DNA of 64,000 nt from Acholeplasmatales bacterium (GTDB lineage Bacteria > Bacillota_I > Bacilli_A > Acholeplasmatales > Anaeroplasmataceae), in the NCBI GenBank assembly GCA_017449215.1, contig JAFSJY010000038.1, forward strand, positions 1-64,000, in the 5' to 3' direction. Positions 21,084 to 29,241 of the stretch are shown piece after piece. Made by a program: the position numbers and the translations under genes. Under the pieces are notes generated by a model that was given only the letters and a program-made list of their open reading frames with translations, made no database searches and was not told the DNA's origin. The number at the start of each line of letters is the position of its first letter. Position 1 is the stretch's first letter.

Positions 21084-21112
21084 ATATTATCATAACATTA
21101 TTCTTTTGTAAA
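21084..21112 (-). promoter_or_regulatory. Promoter of the giant lipoprotein operon
   Basis: On the minus strand, TTTACA (21107-21112), a 17-base spacer and TAATAT (21084-21089) with an adjacent TGn form a strong extended -10 promoter, about 40 bases ahead of the start codon. Confidence 0.75.
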
Positions 21113-21163
21113 AGCAATGAAAAACGCAATTTTATTTATGTGAAATTATGAACTAGATTTGAT

Positions 21164-21192
21164 TTAAAATTAAATGACCTTATGATATAATC
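21164..21192 (+). promoter_or_regulatory. Promoter of walJ-rlmH
   Basis: TGA-TATAAT (TATAAT at 21187-21192) is a perfect extended -10. TTTAAA (21164-21169) is a possible -35 at 17 bases. It is divergent from the giant lipoprotein promoter. Confidence 0.65.
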
Positions 21193-21212
21193 ATAACGAG
21201 GTTTTTTTATTT

Positions 21213-22052
21213 ATGAAGTATACAGTGTTTTCGTCTGGCTCAGCAGGCAACTGCTCATTGCTAAAAACAAATGAATTAAATATCCTAATTGATGCTGGTA
21301 TTAGTAAGAAGCAAATAGAGGAATGTTTATCACCATTAAACATGTCGCTAAATGATATAAATTACTTGCTAATAACTCATGAACATATCGATCATATTAG
21401 AGCTTTTAGCCAATTAATCAAATTGCCAAATTTGAAGGTAATTATATCTAAGGGTACATTAAAATGGATCACAGATTATGCAAGAGAGCATAATAAGATT
21501 AAGGATTTAGAGAATATATCCTATAAGCTACAAACTAACATGATTACAGAGGTTGAAAGAATAGATGATACTATCATGTATCCTACTATAAATATAAATA
21601 CGTTAAGCATATCTATCTTACCTCTATTCCATGATGCTAGAGAACCAATTGGTTTCTTATTTGAGGAGGATAATAAGAAGCTATGCTACATAACTGATAC
21701 AGGCTATGTTCATAGTGATTTAATGCCTTTAATATATAATTGTGAGGCATATGTTTTAGAATCAAATCATGACCCAGAATTATTGATGGCATCTGATAGA
21801 CCTTATTATACTAAGCTAAGAATAATAGGAGATCATGGACATATTTCGAATGAGGATTCAATGTATCTGTTATCTAAGAGTATTGGGAATAAAACTAATC
21901 TCGTAATGCATGCCCATGTATCACAGGAATGTAATTTAAATATATTAATTGAGAATAAGAGGAAAGAAGTATTTAAGCAATATAATGTTGATGATAAAAA
22001 TATTGAATTTGTGATACTTGGATTAGCACCAACAAAGGAGTATTTAATATGA
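21213..22052 (+). CDS. walJ: Metallo-beta-lactamase-fold exonuclease-like protein WalJ/YycJ
   Basis: This 279-residue protein belongs to the WalJ (YycJ) group of metallo-beta-lactamase-fold enzymes. The GSSGNC-type opening appears as SSGSAGNC near residue 8, and the metal motif HEHIDH near residue 61 supplies the zinc or manganese ligands. Later ligands include LPLFHDA and the closing HAHVS. In Bacillus WalJ is encoded with the WalRK two-component genes and links wall control to DNA replication or repair. Here the wal kinase genes are absent, but rlmH follows as in many Bacilli. The two genes overlap at ATGA, so they are translationally coupled. Confidence 0.9.
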   Translation: MKYTVFSSGSAGNCSLLKTNELNILIDAGISKKQIEECLSPLNMSLNDINYLLITHEHIDHIRAFSQLIKLPNLKVIISKGTLKWITDYAREHNKIKDLENISYKLQTNMITEVERIDDTIMYPTININTLSISILPLFHDAREPIGFLFEEDNKKLCYITDTGYVHSDLMPLIYNCEAYVLESNHDPELLMASDRPYYTKLRIIGDHGHISNEDSMYLLSKSIGNKTNLVMHAHVSQECNLNILIENKRKEVFKQYNVDDKNIEFVILGLAPTKEYLI

Positions 22053-22528
22053 AAATAACTATATTAGGCGTTGGTACAATTAAAGAAAAATATTTTATTG
22101 ATACTATAAAAGAATATTCTAAAAGAATATCTAAGTTTTCTAAGGTGGATTTTATCACTGTTTCTGATGAGGCTATTCCTGATAATGCGAGTCAAAAGGA
22201 AGAAGAAATTATTAAGAATAAAGAAGGAGAAAAAATATTAAAGGCTATCCCTTCTAATTCTTATAAGGTTGCGTTAGATTTACATGGACAAATGCTAGAT
22301 TCAGTAGAGCTTGCGAATAAGATAAGTGATATATTCACACATGGTAATTCTAATATCGTATTTATTATTGGTGGTTCATTAGGATTATCTAAAAGTGTTA
22401 TTGATTCAGTAGATTATAAATTATGCTTTTCAAAAATGACATTCCCACATAAGCTTATGCAGGTTATTTTGTTAGAACAGATTTATAGAGCTTTTAAGAT
22501 TAACAACAACGAGACATACCACAAGTAG
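22049..22528 (+). CDS. rlmH: 23S rRNA pseudouridine-1915 N3-methyltransferase
   Basis: RlmH methylates pseudouridine 1915 in helix 69 of 23S rRNA, using S-adenosylmethionine, on the assembled 70S ribosome. The 159-residue length is exact for the family. The SPOUT-fold SAM site is FIIGGSLGLSKSV near residue 108, and the C-terminal hallmark ending in AFKINNNETYHK is present. AAGGAG inside walJ serves the start, which overlaps the walJ stop by four bases. A terminator follows. Confidence 0.97.
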   Translation: MKITILGVGTIKEKYFIDTIKEYSKRISKFSKVDFITVSDEAIPDNASQKEEEIIKNKEGEKILKAIPSNSYKVALDLHGQMLDSVELANKISDIFTHGNSNIVFIIGGSLGLSKSVIDSVDYKLCFSKMTFPHKLMQVILLEQIYRAFKINNNETYHK

Positions 22529-22573
22529 TTTATTTAACAAAAGTGGAGTATTTAATTATTAATAATTAGGATG

Positions 22574-22602
22574 ACGATAATTATATGTTATCGTTATTTT
22601 TT
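22574..22602 (+). terminator. Intrinsic terminator after rlmH
   Basis: ACGATAA (22574-22580) pairs with TTATCGT (22588-22594), followed by T-rich sequence. Confidence 0.75.
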
Positions 22603-22617
22603 CTATATTTTATTTAA

Positions 22618-22646
22618 TTGACTATACACATATTAAGTGATAAAAT
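22618..22646 (+). promoter_or_regulatory. Strong promoter of the uxaBAC operon
   Basis: TTGACT (22618-22623), a 17-base spacer and TAAAAT (22641-22646) with an adjacent TGn form one of the best promoters in the window. Confidence 0.8.
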
Positions 22647-22647
22647 T

Positions 22648-22680
22648 ACAATATAAAATTGTGCACCAATTTCGCATTGG
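22648..22680 (+). promoter_or_regulatory. Two dyads in the uxaB leader, possible operators
   Basis: ACAAT-N5-ATTGT (22648-22662) lies right at the expected transcription start. CCAAT-N5-ATTGG (22666-22680) follows. Both could bind a hexuronate-responsive repressor or fold in the leader. No regulator gene is adjacent. Confidence 0.4.
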
Positions 22681-22696
22681 GCGTTTATGGAGGTAA

Positions 22697-24202
22697 ATGA
22701 TTGTGACACAAGTTAAAGACTTACCTTTAATTAATGAGGTAAATAAAAAAGAAGTAAGACCAGTAAAGGTATTACAATTTGGTGAAGGAAACTTCCTTCG
22801 TGCATTCGTTGATTGGATTATCAATTCTGCAAATAAGGCAGGCTCTTTTGATGGAGGAGTAGCTGTTGTTCAACCAATTGAGCAATTTGGTAGAGTAAAG
22901 GAATTAGCAGAGGCTGATTGCTTATATACTCTTTATTTACAAGGCTTACAAGATGGTAAGGCTGTTAGACAGCATGAGGTTATTAAGACTATTCAGGATG
23001 CATTCAATCCTTATTTAGATTATAATAAGTTCTTAGAATACGCTGTATCTGATGATTTACAATGTGTTATTTCTAACACAACTGAGGCTGGTATTGCTTT
23101 CGATGAAAATGATACTGATTTCTCTAAATGTCCTAATTCATATCCAGGAAAGCTTTTAGCATTATTAAAGGCTAGATATGAAGCTGGTAAGAAGGGTTTA
23201 TTTATTGTTCCTTGTGAATTAATTGACCACAATGGTGCTACTTTAAAGGAAGTAATGGTTAAGTTAGCTAAGCACAATAATTTTGATGCTAAGTTCATTA
23301 ACTATGTTGAAAATGAAAACAAGTATTTCAATACATTAGTAGATAGAATTGTTCCAGGCTATCCAAGAAATGATGCTGAACAATTCCAATTAGATTTAGG
23401 CTACCAAGATCAAAATATGGTTGTTGGTGAAATCTTCCACTTATGGTGTATTGATGCTCAAACTGTAGAAGATAAGAAGGTTGCTAAGGCTAACCTTGAG
23501 GAATTAAAGAAGTTCTTAGGAACTGAGAAGGCTGGATTAAACGTATTATTCGTTGATTCAATCGTTCCTTATAAGCAAAGAAAGGTTAAGATCCTAAATG
23601 GTTCTCATACTACATTAGTTCCAGTTTCTTATTTAGCTGGTATTGATGCTGTTAAGGAGACTATCGTTGATGAGCAATTAGGTAAGTTTGTAAGAGAGTT
23701 CATCTTTGATGAAGTTATTCCTACAATCGATATTCCAAAGGATCAAATGGTTGCATATTCAAATTCAGTATTAGAAAGATATATGAACCCATATGTTCAT
23801 CATTTATTAATGTCAATTGCATTAAACTCATCTTCTAAGTATAAGGAAAGAGTATTACCTACTGTATTACAAAATATCCAAAACTTAAATACGTTACCTA
23901 AGCATGCTTTATTCTCATTAGCTGCATTAATGGTATTCTATAGAGGTACTAGATTATCAGATGGTAACAAGATTGAAATCTCTGATACTAATACTGCTTG
24001 GTTAGATTTATTAAATGGTCTATGGGCTCAATATGATAAGGATAAGAATGCTAACGCTGTTGTTACTGCAGTTTTAGGTTTCAAGGCTCATTGGGGTGTT
24101 GACTTAAATGAATTCGATGGTGTAAATGAATATGTTACAGCATCTTTAGAGGCTATTTTAGCTAAGGGTATTAGAGAAGCAATCAAGGAGATTGTTGACT
24201 AA
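22697..24202 (+). CDS. uxaB: Tagaturonate reductase (altronate oxidoreductase)
   Basis: UxaB reduces D-tagaturonate to D-altronate with NADH, the second step of galacturonate breakdown. The 501-residue protein belongs to the mannitol dehydrogenase family. The dinucleotide-binding and family stretch LQFGEGNFLRAFVDW lies near residues 25-39, and the catalytic Lys is expected in the KILNGSHT region near 299-306. The start is uncertain: GGAGG (22689-22693) is only three bases from the ATG at 22697 but nine from an in-frame GTG at 22703, which fits the spacing seen elsewhere in this window better. It is first in the operon with uxaA and uxaC. Confidence 0.93.
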   Translation: MIVTQVKDLPLINEVNKKEVRPVKVLQFGEGNFLRAFVDWIINSANKAGSFDGGVAVVQPIEQFGRVKELAEADCLYTLYLQGLQDGKAVRQHEVIKTIQDAFNPYLDYNKFLEYAVSDDLQCVISNTTEAGIAFDENDTDFSKCPNSYPGKLLALLKARYEAGKKGLFIVPCELIDHNGATLKEVMVKLAKHNNFDAKFINYVENENKYFNTLVDRIVPGYPRNDAEQFQLDLGYQDQNMVVGEIFHLWCIDAQTVEDKKVAKANLEELKKFLGTEKAGLNVLFVDSIVPYKQRKVKILNGSHTTLVPVSYLAGIDAVKETIVDEQLGKFVREFIFDEVIPTIDIPKDQMVAYSNSVLERYMNPYVHHLLMSIALNSSSKYKERVLPTVLQNIQNLNTLPKHALFSLAALMVFYRGTRLSDGNKIEISDTNTAWLDLLNGLWAQYDKDKNANAVVTAVLGFKAHWGVDLNEFDGVNEYVTASLEAILAKGIREAIKEIVD

Positions 24203-24235
24203 TTTTAATAAAAAATATTTAGGATAGGTGATAAC

Positions 24236-25720
24236 GTGAAAGATTATATCATTATTAACCCGCTTGATAATGTTGCTGTATGTCTTCGCGAGCATAACGC
24301 TGGTGAGGTTGTAGAAGGCGTAACATTATTACAGCCAATTCCAAGAGCACATAAGGTTGCTTTAAAGGAAATTAAAAAAGGAGAAAACATCATAAAGTAT
24401 GGTTGCCCTATTGGTCATGCAACTGCTGATATTAAAGTAGGTGAGCATGTTCATACACATAATGTTGCTACAAACCTAGATGATGTAATCACCTATAAAT
24501 ATGAGCCAAATTATCCTCAGGTTTTAGGATATGTAGACAAGAAGAGAACTGTTGAGTTATATCCTAGAAAGAATGGATTATATGGTGCTAGAAACGAATT
24601 ATGGATTGTTCAAACTGTAGGTTGTATTTCTGGTAACGCTCATAAGATAATTGAAGAATTTAAAAAGAGATATGATACATCAGATATCGATGGTGTATAT
24701 ACATTTAATCATCCATTTGGTTGTAGCCAAATGGGTGGTGACTTAGATATGACTCGTACAATCTTAACTGATATGGCATTACATCCAAATGCTGGTGGTG
24801 TATTAGTATTAGGTTTAGGTTGCGAGGAAAACCAAATGCCTAAGTTCATTGAAACTTTAGGTGATAGATATGATAAGGAACGTACTAGATTCTTAGTTTC
24901 TCAAGAATCAGAGGATGAAATTGAGGATGGTGTAAAGCTATTAAAGGAGCTTTATGATGTAATGAAGAATGATAAGAGAGTTACACGTCCTTTATCAGAT
25001 TTAAGAATTGGTTTAAAGTGTGGCGGTAGTGATGGTATGTCAGGTATCACTGCTAACCCATTATTAGGTAGATTATCTGATTATTTATCTATTAATGGCG
25101 GTACTACATTATTAGGTGAGGTTCCTGAAATGTTCGGTGCAGAGCAGCTATTAATGGCTCGTGCTAAGGATGAAGCTACATTTGATGAGATTGTTAAGCT
25201 AATCAATGATTTCAAGATTTACTTTAAGAATCATCATCAGGTTATTTATGATAACCCATCACCAGGTAATAAGGCTGGTGGTATTACTACACTAGAAGAT
25301 AAATCTTTAGGCTGTACTCAAAAGGGTGGAGCATCTAAAGTAAATGGTGTTATTCCTATGGGTGGTATGATTAAGGAAAAGGGATTAAACCTAATTTCTA
25401 CACCAGGTAATGACCTTTGTGCTTGTACAACTTTAGCAGCTGCTGGTTGCCAAATTGTATTATTCACTACAGGTAGAGGAACACCATTTGGTACATTTGT
25501 TCCTACAATGAAGATTGCTACTAACACTGATCTTGCTACACATAAGGCAAACTGGATTGATTACAATGCTGGTGACCTAGTAGACAAGAAGAATATGGAT
25601 CAATTATTAGAGGATTTCATTGATTTAGTATGCGATGTTGTTTCAGGAAAGAAACAAGCAAAGAATGAACAAAACGACTTCAGAGAGATTTCAATCTTTA
25701 AAGATGGAGTTATGTTATAA
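24236..25720 (+). CDS. uxaA: Altronate dehydratase
   Basis: UxaA dehydrates D-altronate to 2-keto-3-deoxygluconate and depends on iron. The 494-residue protein has the N-terminal SAF-like domain (about 1-90, with HVHTHN near 77) and the large C-terminal catalytic domain with conserved Cys and His in TFNHPFGCSQ, GLGCEENQ, GLKCGGSDG and CACTTLAAAGCQ. The start is GTG, with AGGTG upstream; a GTG start is unusual among its neighbours. It lies 33 bases behind uxaB and 23 ahead of uxaC with no terminator between. Confidence 0.95.
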   Translation: MKDYIIINPLDNVAVCLREHNAGEVVEGVTLLQPIPRAHKVALKEIKKGENIIKYGCPIGHATADIKVGEHVHTHNVATNLDDVITYKYEPNYPQVLGYVDKKRTVELYPRKNGLYGARNELWIVQTVGCISGNAHKIIEEFKKRYDTSDIDGVYTFNHPFGCSQMGGDLDMTRTILTDMALHPNAGGVLVLGLGCEENQMPKFIETLGDRYDKERTRFLVSQESEDEIEDGVKLLKELYDVMKNDKRVTRPLSDLRIGLKCGGSDGMSGITANPLLGRLSDYLSINGGTTLLGEVPEMFGAEQLLMARAKDEATFDEIVKLINDFKIYFKNHHQVIYDNPSPGNKAGGITTLEDKSLGCTQKGGASKVNGVIPMGGMIKEKGLNLISTPGNDLCACTTLAAAGCQIVLFTTGRGTPFGTFVPTMKIATNTDLATHKANWIDYNAGDLVDKKNMDQLLEDFIDLVCDVVSGKKQAKNEQNDFREISIFKDGVML

Positions 25721-25743
25721 AAGAACAAATTAAGGAGAAAAAT

Positions 25744-27177
25744 ATGAAAGAATTTATGGACAAGGACTTCTTACTTACAACTGAAACAGCTAAGAAGTTA
25801 TATCATGAGCATGCAGAAAATATGCCAATTATTGACTATCACTGTCATTTACAACCTCAAGAAATCGCTGAAGATAAGCACTTCAGAAATTTAGCTGAGG
25901 CTTGGTTAGGTGCTGGTAATAGATATGGTGACCACTACAAGTGGAGAGCATTACGTGCTAGAGGCTATGAAGAGGATTCAATTTCTGGTAATATTCCTGG
26001 TAAGTCATTAGAGGAATCTGACTATCAAAAGTATTTCCAATTCTGTGAGTCTATGCCTTATTTCGTTGGTAACCCATTATATCACTGGTCTCATCTTGAA
26101 TTAAGAAGATACTTTGGTATTAATGACATTATCAATGCAAAGAATGCAAAGAAGATTTGGGATGCTGCTAATAAGAAGCTAGAGACATTATCAGCAAGAG
26201 AAATGTTATATAAGTTCAATGTAGATACAGTTTGTACAACTGATGACCCAGTTGATGATTTACATTGGCATAAGCAAATGAATGCAGATAAGACATTGAA
26301 GGTTAAGGTTAGACCAGCATTCCGTCCTGACAAGGCAATTAATGTTGAATTAGACTGGTTTGGTGATTGGGTTAACCAATTAGCAAAGGTTGTTGGTTAT
26401 AAGATTGACTCAGTTAAGTTATTATGTAAGGCTTTAGCTGAAAGAATCGATTTCTTCCATGAAATGGGTTCTCGTTTATCTGACCATGCACTTGACGTAT
26501 TATGCTATGCTCCAGCAACTGAGGCTGAGGTAGAGGCTATCTTCCAAAAGGGTATGAAGAATGAGCCTATCTCTGTTGAAGAGCAAGACAAGTATAAGGG
26601 TTATATTTTAGTATTCTTAGGTAAGGAATATGCAAAGCGTGGTTGGACTCAACAATATCATATTGGAGCTTTAAGAAATAACTCAAAGTCTATGTTAAAG
26701 AAGATTGGACCAGATACTGGTTTCGATGCTATTGAAGATGCAGTTTATATGGAAAAGTTATCTGCATTACTTGGTGCGTTAGATGCTGCTGATTCACTTT
26801 CTAAGACTATCCTTTATTGCTTAAATCCTCGTGATAATTATGCATTAATGGTATTAGCTGGCTGCTTCCAAAAGGAAGGCGTTCAAAACCGTGTTCAAGT
26901 TGGTACAGCTTGGTGGTTCCTAGATCAACAAGATGGTATGAGACAAAATATGGAGACAATGATGCAAGTTGCTATCATCTCTCAAACAGTTGGTATGTTA
27001 ACTGACTCTCGTTCATTCTTGGCATATCCTCGTCATGAATACTATAGACGTTTATTATGTCAAATGTTAGGTAATCTAGTTGAATCTGGTCAATATCCAG
27101 CTGAGGAATTAGATACATTAGGCAAGATTGTAGAAGATATCTGCTACAACAACGCTAAGAAGTATTTCGGATTCTAA
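25744..27177 (+). CDS. uxaC: Glucuronate/galacturonate isomerase
   Basis: UxaC isomerises D-galacturonate to D-tagaturonate and D-glucuronate to D-fructuronate. The 477-residue length is typical. The amidohydrolase-like opening DYHCHLQPQEI near residue 31 carries the metal-site histidines, and RNNSKSMLKKIGPDTGFD near 307 is characteristic. Together with uxaB and uxaA the operon covers galacturonate to 2-keto-3-deoxygluconate. The kinase, aldolase and transporter needed to complete the pathway are not in this window. AAGGAG precedes the ATG. Confidence 0.97.
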   Translation: MKEFMDKDFLLTTETAKKLYHEHAENMPIIDYHCHLQPQEIAEDKHFRNLAEAWLGAGNRYGDHYKWRALRARGYEEDSISGNIPGKSLEESDYQKYFQFCESMPYFVGNPLYHWSHLELRRYFGINDIINAKNAKKIWDAANKKLETLSAREMLYKFNVDTVCTTDDPVDDLHWHKQMNADKTLKVKVRPAFRPDKAINVELDWFGDWVNQLAKVVGYKIDSVKLLCKALAERIDFFHEMGSRLSDHALDVLCYAPATEAEVEAIFQKGMKNEPISVEEQDKYKGYILVFLGKEYAKRGWTQQYHIGALRNNSKSMLKKIGPDTGFDAIEDAVYMEKLSALLGALDAADSLSKTILYCLNPRDNYALMVLAGCFQKEGVQNRVQVGTAWWFLDQQDGMRQNMETMMQVAIISQTVGMLTDSRSFLAYPRHEYYRRLLCQMLGNLVESGQYPAEELDTLGKIVEDICYNNAKKYFGF

Positions 27178-27189
27178 TTAATAATGATT

Positions 27190-27214
27190 GAGGCTCTTTT
27201 ATGAGCCTTTTTCT
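27190..27214 (+). terminator. Intrinsic terminator after uxaC
   Basis: AGGCTC (27191-27196) pairs with GAGCCT (27203-27208), followed by a T-run. Confidence 0.85.
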
Positions 27215-27216
27215 TT

Positions 27217-27225
27217 TGGTATAAT
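27217..27225 (+). promoter_or_regulatory. Extended -10 promoter of the cinA-like gene
   Basis: TGG followed by TATAAT (27220-27225). It sits immediately after the uxaC terminator; no clear -35. Confidence 0.6.
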
Positions 27226-27252
27226 AAAAGTGATTTTCGCGAGGTGGTTTCG

Positions 27253-27723
27253 ATGAATGAATTTGATTTGGTAAATCTATTAATGGAAAAGAATTATCAC
27301 ATAACAACTGCCGAAAGCTGTACAGGTGGTTTGGTATCCGCATCAATTGTAAATGTTCCAGATGCCTCTAAAGTATTAAAAGAAGCTTATGTAACATACG
27401 CAGCTGAATCTAAGACAGCAATCCTAGGTGTAGACCCTAAGACTATTGAAAAATATAATGTTGTATCAGAAGAGGTAGCTAAGGAAATGGCATTTGGTGC
27501 TAAATTAAGAGCTAATGCCGATGTTGCTATTTCAATTACTGGTATGGCAGGTCCATCTAGTGATGGAATAATAGAGGTAGGTACTGTTTGCTTTGGCGTT
27601 GTTACAAATAGCACATATAAAACTGTTACTAAAAAGTTTGGAAATTTAGGAAGAAATGTTGTAAGAGCAAAGGCTGCTATCTTTGCTATTGAATTTGCAT
27701 ATCAGGTATTAAAAGATGAATAA
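27253..27723 (+). CDS. CinA C-terminal domain protein (nicotinamide-nucleotide amidase, PncC-like)
   Basis: Stand-alone CinA C-terminal domains (PncC) deamidate nicotinamide mononucleotide to nicotinate mononucleotide, recycling the by-product of NAD+-dependent DNA ligase. The 156-residue protein has the family motif ESCTGGLVSASI near residues 21-32 and the GMAGPSSDG stretch near 100. The N-terminal molybdopterin-binding-like domain of full CinA is absent. The ATG at 27253 is chosen because AGGTGG is well placed; the GTG at 27244 overlaps that site. It overlaps the next gene by eight bases. A link to LigA in this same window is reasonable but indirect. Confidence 0.9.
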   Translation: MNEFDLVNLLMEKNYHITTAESCTGGLVSASIVNVPDASKVLKEAYVTYAAESKTAILGVDPKTIEKYNVVSEEVAKEMAFGAKLRANADVAISITGMAGPSSDGIIEVGTVCFGVVTNSTYKTVTKKFGNLGRNVVRAKAAIFAIEFAYQVLKDE

Positions 27724-28126
27724 GAAGATATTAATTACATTTTTAATTATTAATTTAATATTTGTTATTGCAGCATTTTTAACTTTTTCATTAATGAAGT
27801 TTTCTTATTCAGGCTTTAGAATTACATTGTTAATTATTGGTAGCTGTGCTGTAATTAATTTAATTTCTATATCGATTTTAGAATATAAATTTAAGGAATA
27901 TAAGGCTAAAAAATTTAGTTTAATATTACATTCTACAGTAGGAGTTTTAGCTGTTGCTGGAATTTATATTTTAAATTACACAGAAAACTATGATGATTAT
28001 AAATTAGTTTATATATTCTCTATTTTAGGTAGTATTGCCTTTGTTATTGTATTATTTACTGTTTTAAATTTTATTATTAAAGAAAAGCCGAAGAAAGTCT
28101 ATGCTAACAAAACTTTGAATAAATAA
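27716..28126 (+). CDS. Four-helix membrane protein, unknown function
   Basis: This 136-residue protein has four hydrophobic segments (about 5-26, 33-53, 66-86 and 96-121) and a short Lys-rich tail. Its start overlaps the cinA-like gene by eight bases, so the two are probably co-translated. I recognise no family. The -35 of the metA promoter lies inside its last codons. Confidence 0.6.
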   Translation: MNKKILITFLIINLIFVIAAFLTFSLMKFSYSGFRITLLIIGSCAVINLISISILEYKFKEYKAKKFSLILHSTVGVLAVAGIYILNYTENYDDYKLVYIFSILGSIAFVIVLFTVLNFIIKEKPKKVYANKTLNK

Positions 28127-28142
28127 AAAAGTGTTGTATAAT
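28115..28142 (+). promoter_or_regulatory. metA promoter
   Basis: TTGAAT (28115-28120), a 16-base spacer and TATAAT (28137-28142). The leader is too short for a SAM riboswitch or T-box. Confidence 0.65.
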
Positions 28143-28178
28143 AAAAATGATTTTTAATTTTATGAAAGGAGTGGTAGT

Positions 28179-29108
28179 ATGCCAATTATTATCCCACAAG
28201 ATATTCCAGCTTATAAAACATTAGAAGATGAGAACGTCTTTGTCATGCATACTGAACGTGCAAATACCCAGGATATTAGACCAGTTGACATTTTAATTTT
28301 AAATCTAATGCCAACTAAAATTGTAACTGAAACTCAGCTTGCAAGATTATTAGCTAATACTCCACTTCAGGTTAATTTAACTTTTATTGTTCCAAAGGGT
28401 CATGTATCTAAAAATACAGATCAATCACATCTTGATAAGTTCTATACAACATTTGATGATATTAAGGATAGACATTTTGATGGTATGATTGTCACAGGTG
28501 CGCCTGTTGAGCATTTACCTTTCGAAGAAGTAGATTATTGGGATGAATTAAAGGAAATATTTGAATATTCTAAAACAAATGTTACATCAACTATGTTTAT
28601 TTGCTGGGGTGCTCAAGCAGCCTTATATCATTTCTATGGAATTGATAAATATCCTCTAGAAAAGAAGCTATTTGGTATTTATCCTCATAGAAAGGCTGTG
28701 ATTCATGAGGTTTTATTAAATGGTATTGATGATGTATTTTATGTACCTCAATCAAGACATACATTTAATAAGGAATGTGATTTATTAAATAATGAAAACT
28801 TAATTCCACTTGCATCATCTAAGCTTTGTGGAACTACAATTTTAAAGAGTAAGAAAAATAATCAAATCTTTATTTTAGGTCACCTTGAATATGATAAGGA
28901 TACTCTAAGATTAGAATATGAAAGAGATTTAAATAAGGGCTTACCTATTGAAAAGCCAATTAATTATTTTACTGAAGATGGCGATATAGATGTTAGATGG
29001 AGAAGTACAGCCAATATTTTATACTATAACTGGTTAAATTATTATGTATATCAGATTACTCCATTTAAGTTTAAGGATCCTAAGGTAAAAGCTAAAATTA
29101 AAAAGTAA
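28179..29108 (+). CDS. metA: Homoserine O-acyltransferase MetA, probably acetyl-CoA dependent
   Basis: MetA activates homoserine for methionine synthesis. The 309-residue length is typical. The catalytic Cys is residue 142 (FICWGAQAAL), and the His and Glu partners are expected in the GHLEYD region. Residue 111 is Glu (TGAPVEHL). In this family Glu at 111 goes with acetyl-CoA use, as in Bacillus cereus, while Gly goes with succinyl-CoA, as in E. coli. The sequence therefore predicts O-acetylhomoserine as product; that is an inference from one residue. A good site (AAAGGAG) precedes the ATG. MetF and MetH are encoded 8 kb downstream. Confidence 0.95.
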   Translation: MPIIIPQDIPAYKTLEDENVFVMHTERANTQDIRPVDILILNLMPTKIVTETQLARLLANTPLQVNLTFIVPKGHVSKNTDQSHLDKFYTTFDDIKDRHFDGMIVTGAPVEHLPFEEVDYWDELKEIFEYSKTNVTSTMFICWGAQAALYHFYGIDKYPLEKKLFGIYPHRKAVIHEVLLNGIDDVFYVPQSRHTFNKECDLLNNENLIPLASSKLCGTTILKSKKNNQIFILGHLEYDKDTLRLEYERDLNKGLPIEKPINYFTEDGDIDVRWRSTANILYYNWLNYYVYQITPFKFKDPKVKAKIKK

Positions 29109-29111
29109 TTG

Positions 29112-29141
29112 CATGCAAATTTATGATTTGCATGTTTTTTT
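29112..29141 (+). terminator. Intrinsic terminator after metA
   Basis: CATGCAAAT (29112-29120) pairs with ATTTGCATG (29126-29134), followed by seven T. Confidence 0.9.
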
Positions 29142-29195
29142 CTTAATAAAACCGCTTTTAAATTTTAGTTTTTACTACAAATTTATGATATTTTG

Positions 29196-29204
29196 TGATA
29201 AAAT
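29196..29204 (+). promoter_or_regulatory. Extended -10 promoter of leuS
   Basis: TGA followed by TAAAAT (29199-29204). The same TGATAAAAT element occurs before uxaB, the 257-residue anchored protein and the Y-family polymerase. Confidence 0.6.
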
Positions 29205-29241
29205 GTTAAAAGCATATTTATGTTTTTAGGAGGTAAATTAC

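Noticed and set aside
21113-21135. cre-like TGAAAAACGCAA near the divergent promoters at 21.1 kb
   Set aside because: The spacing between TG and CG is one base too long and the right half is poor.
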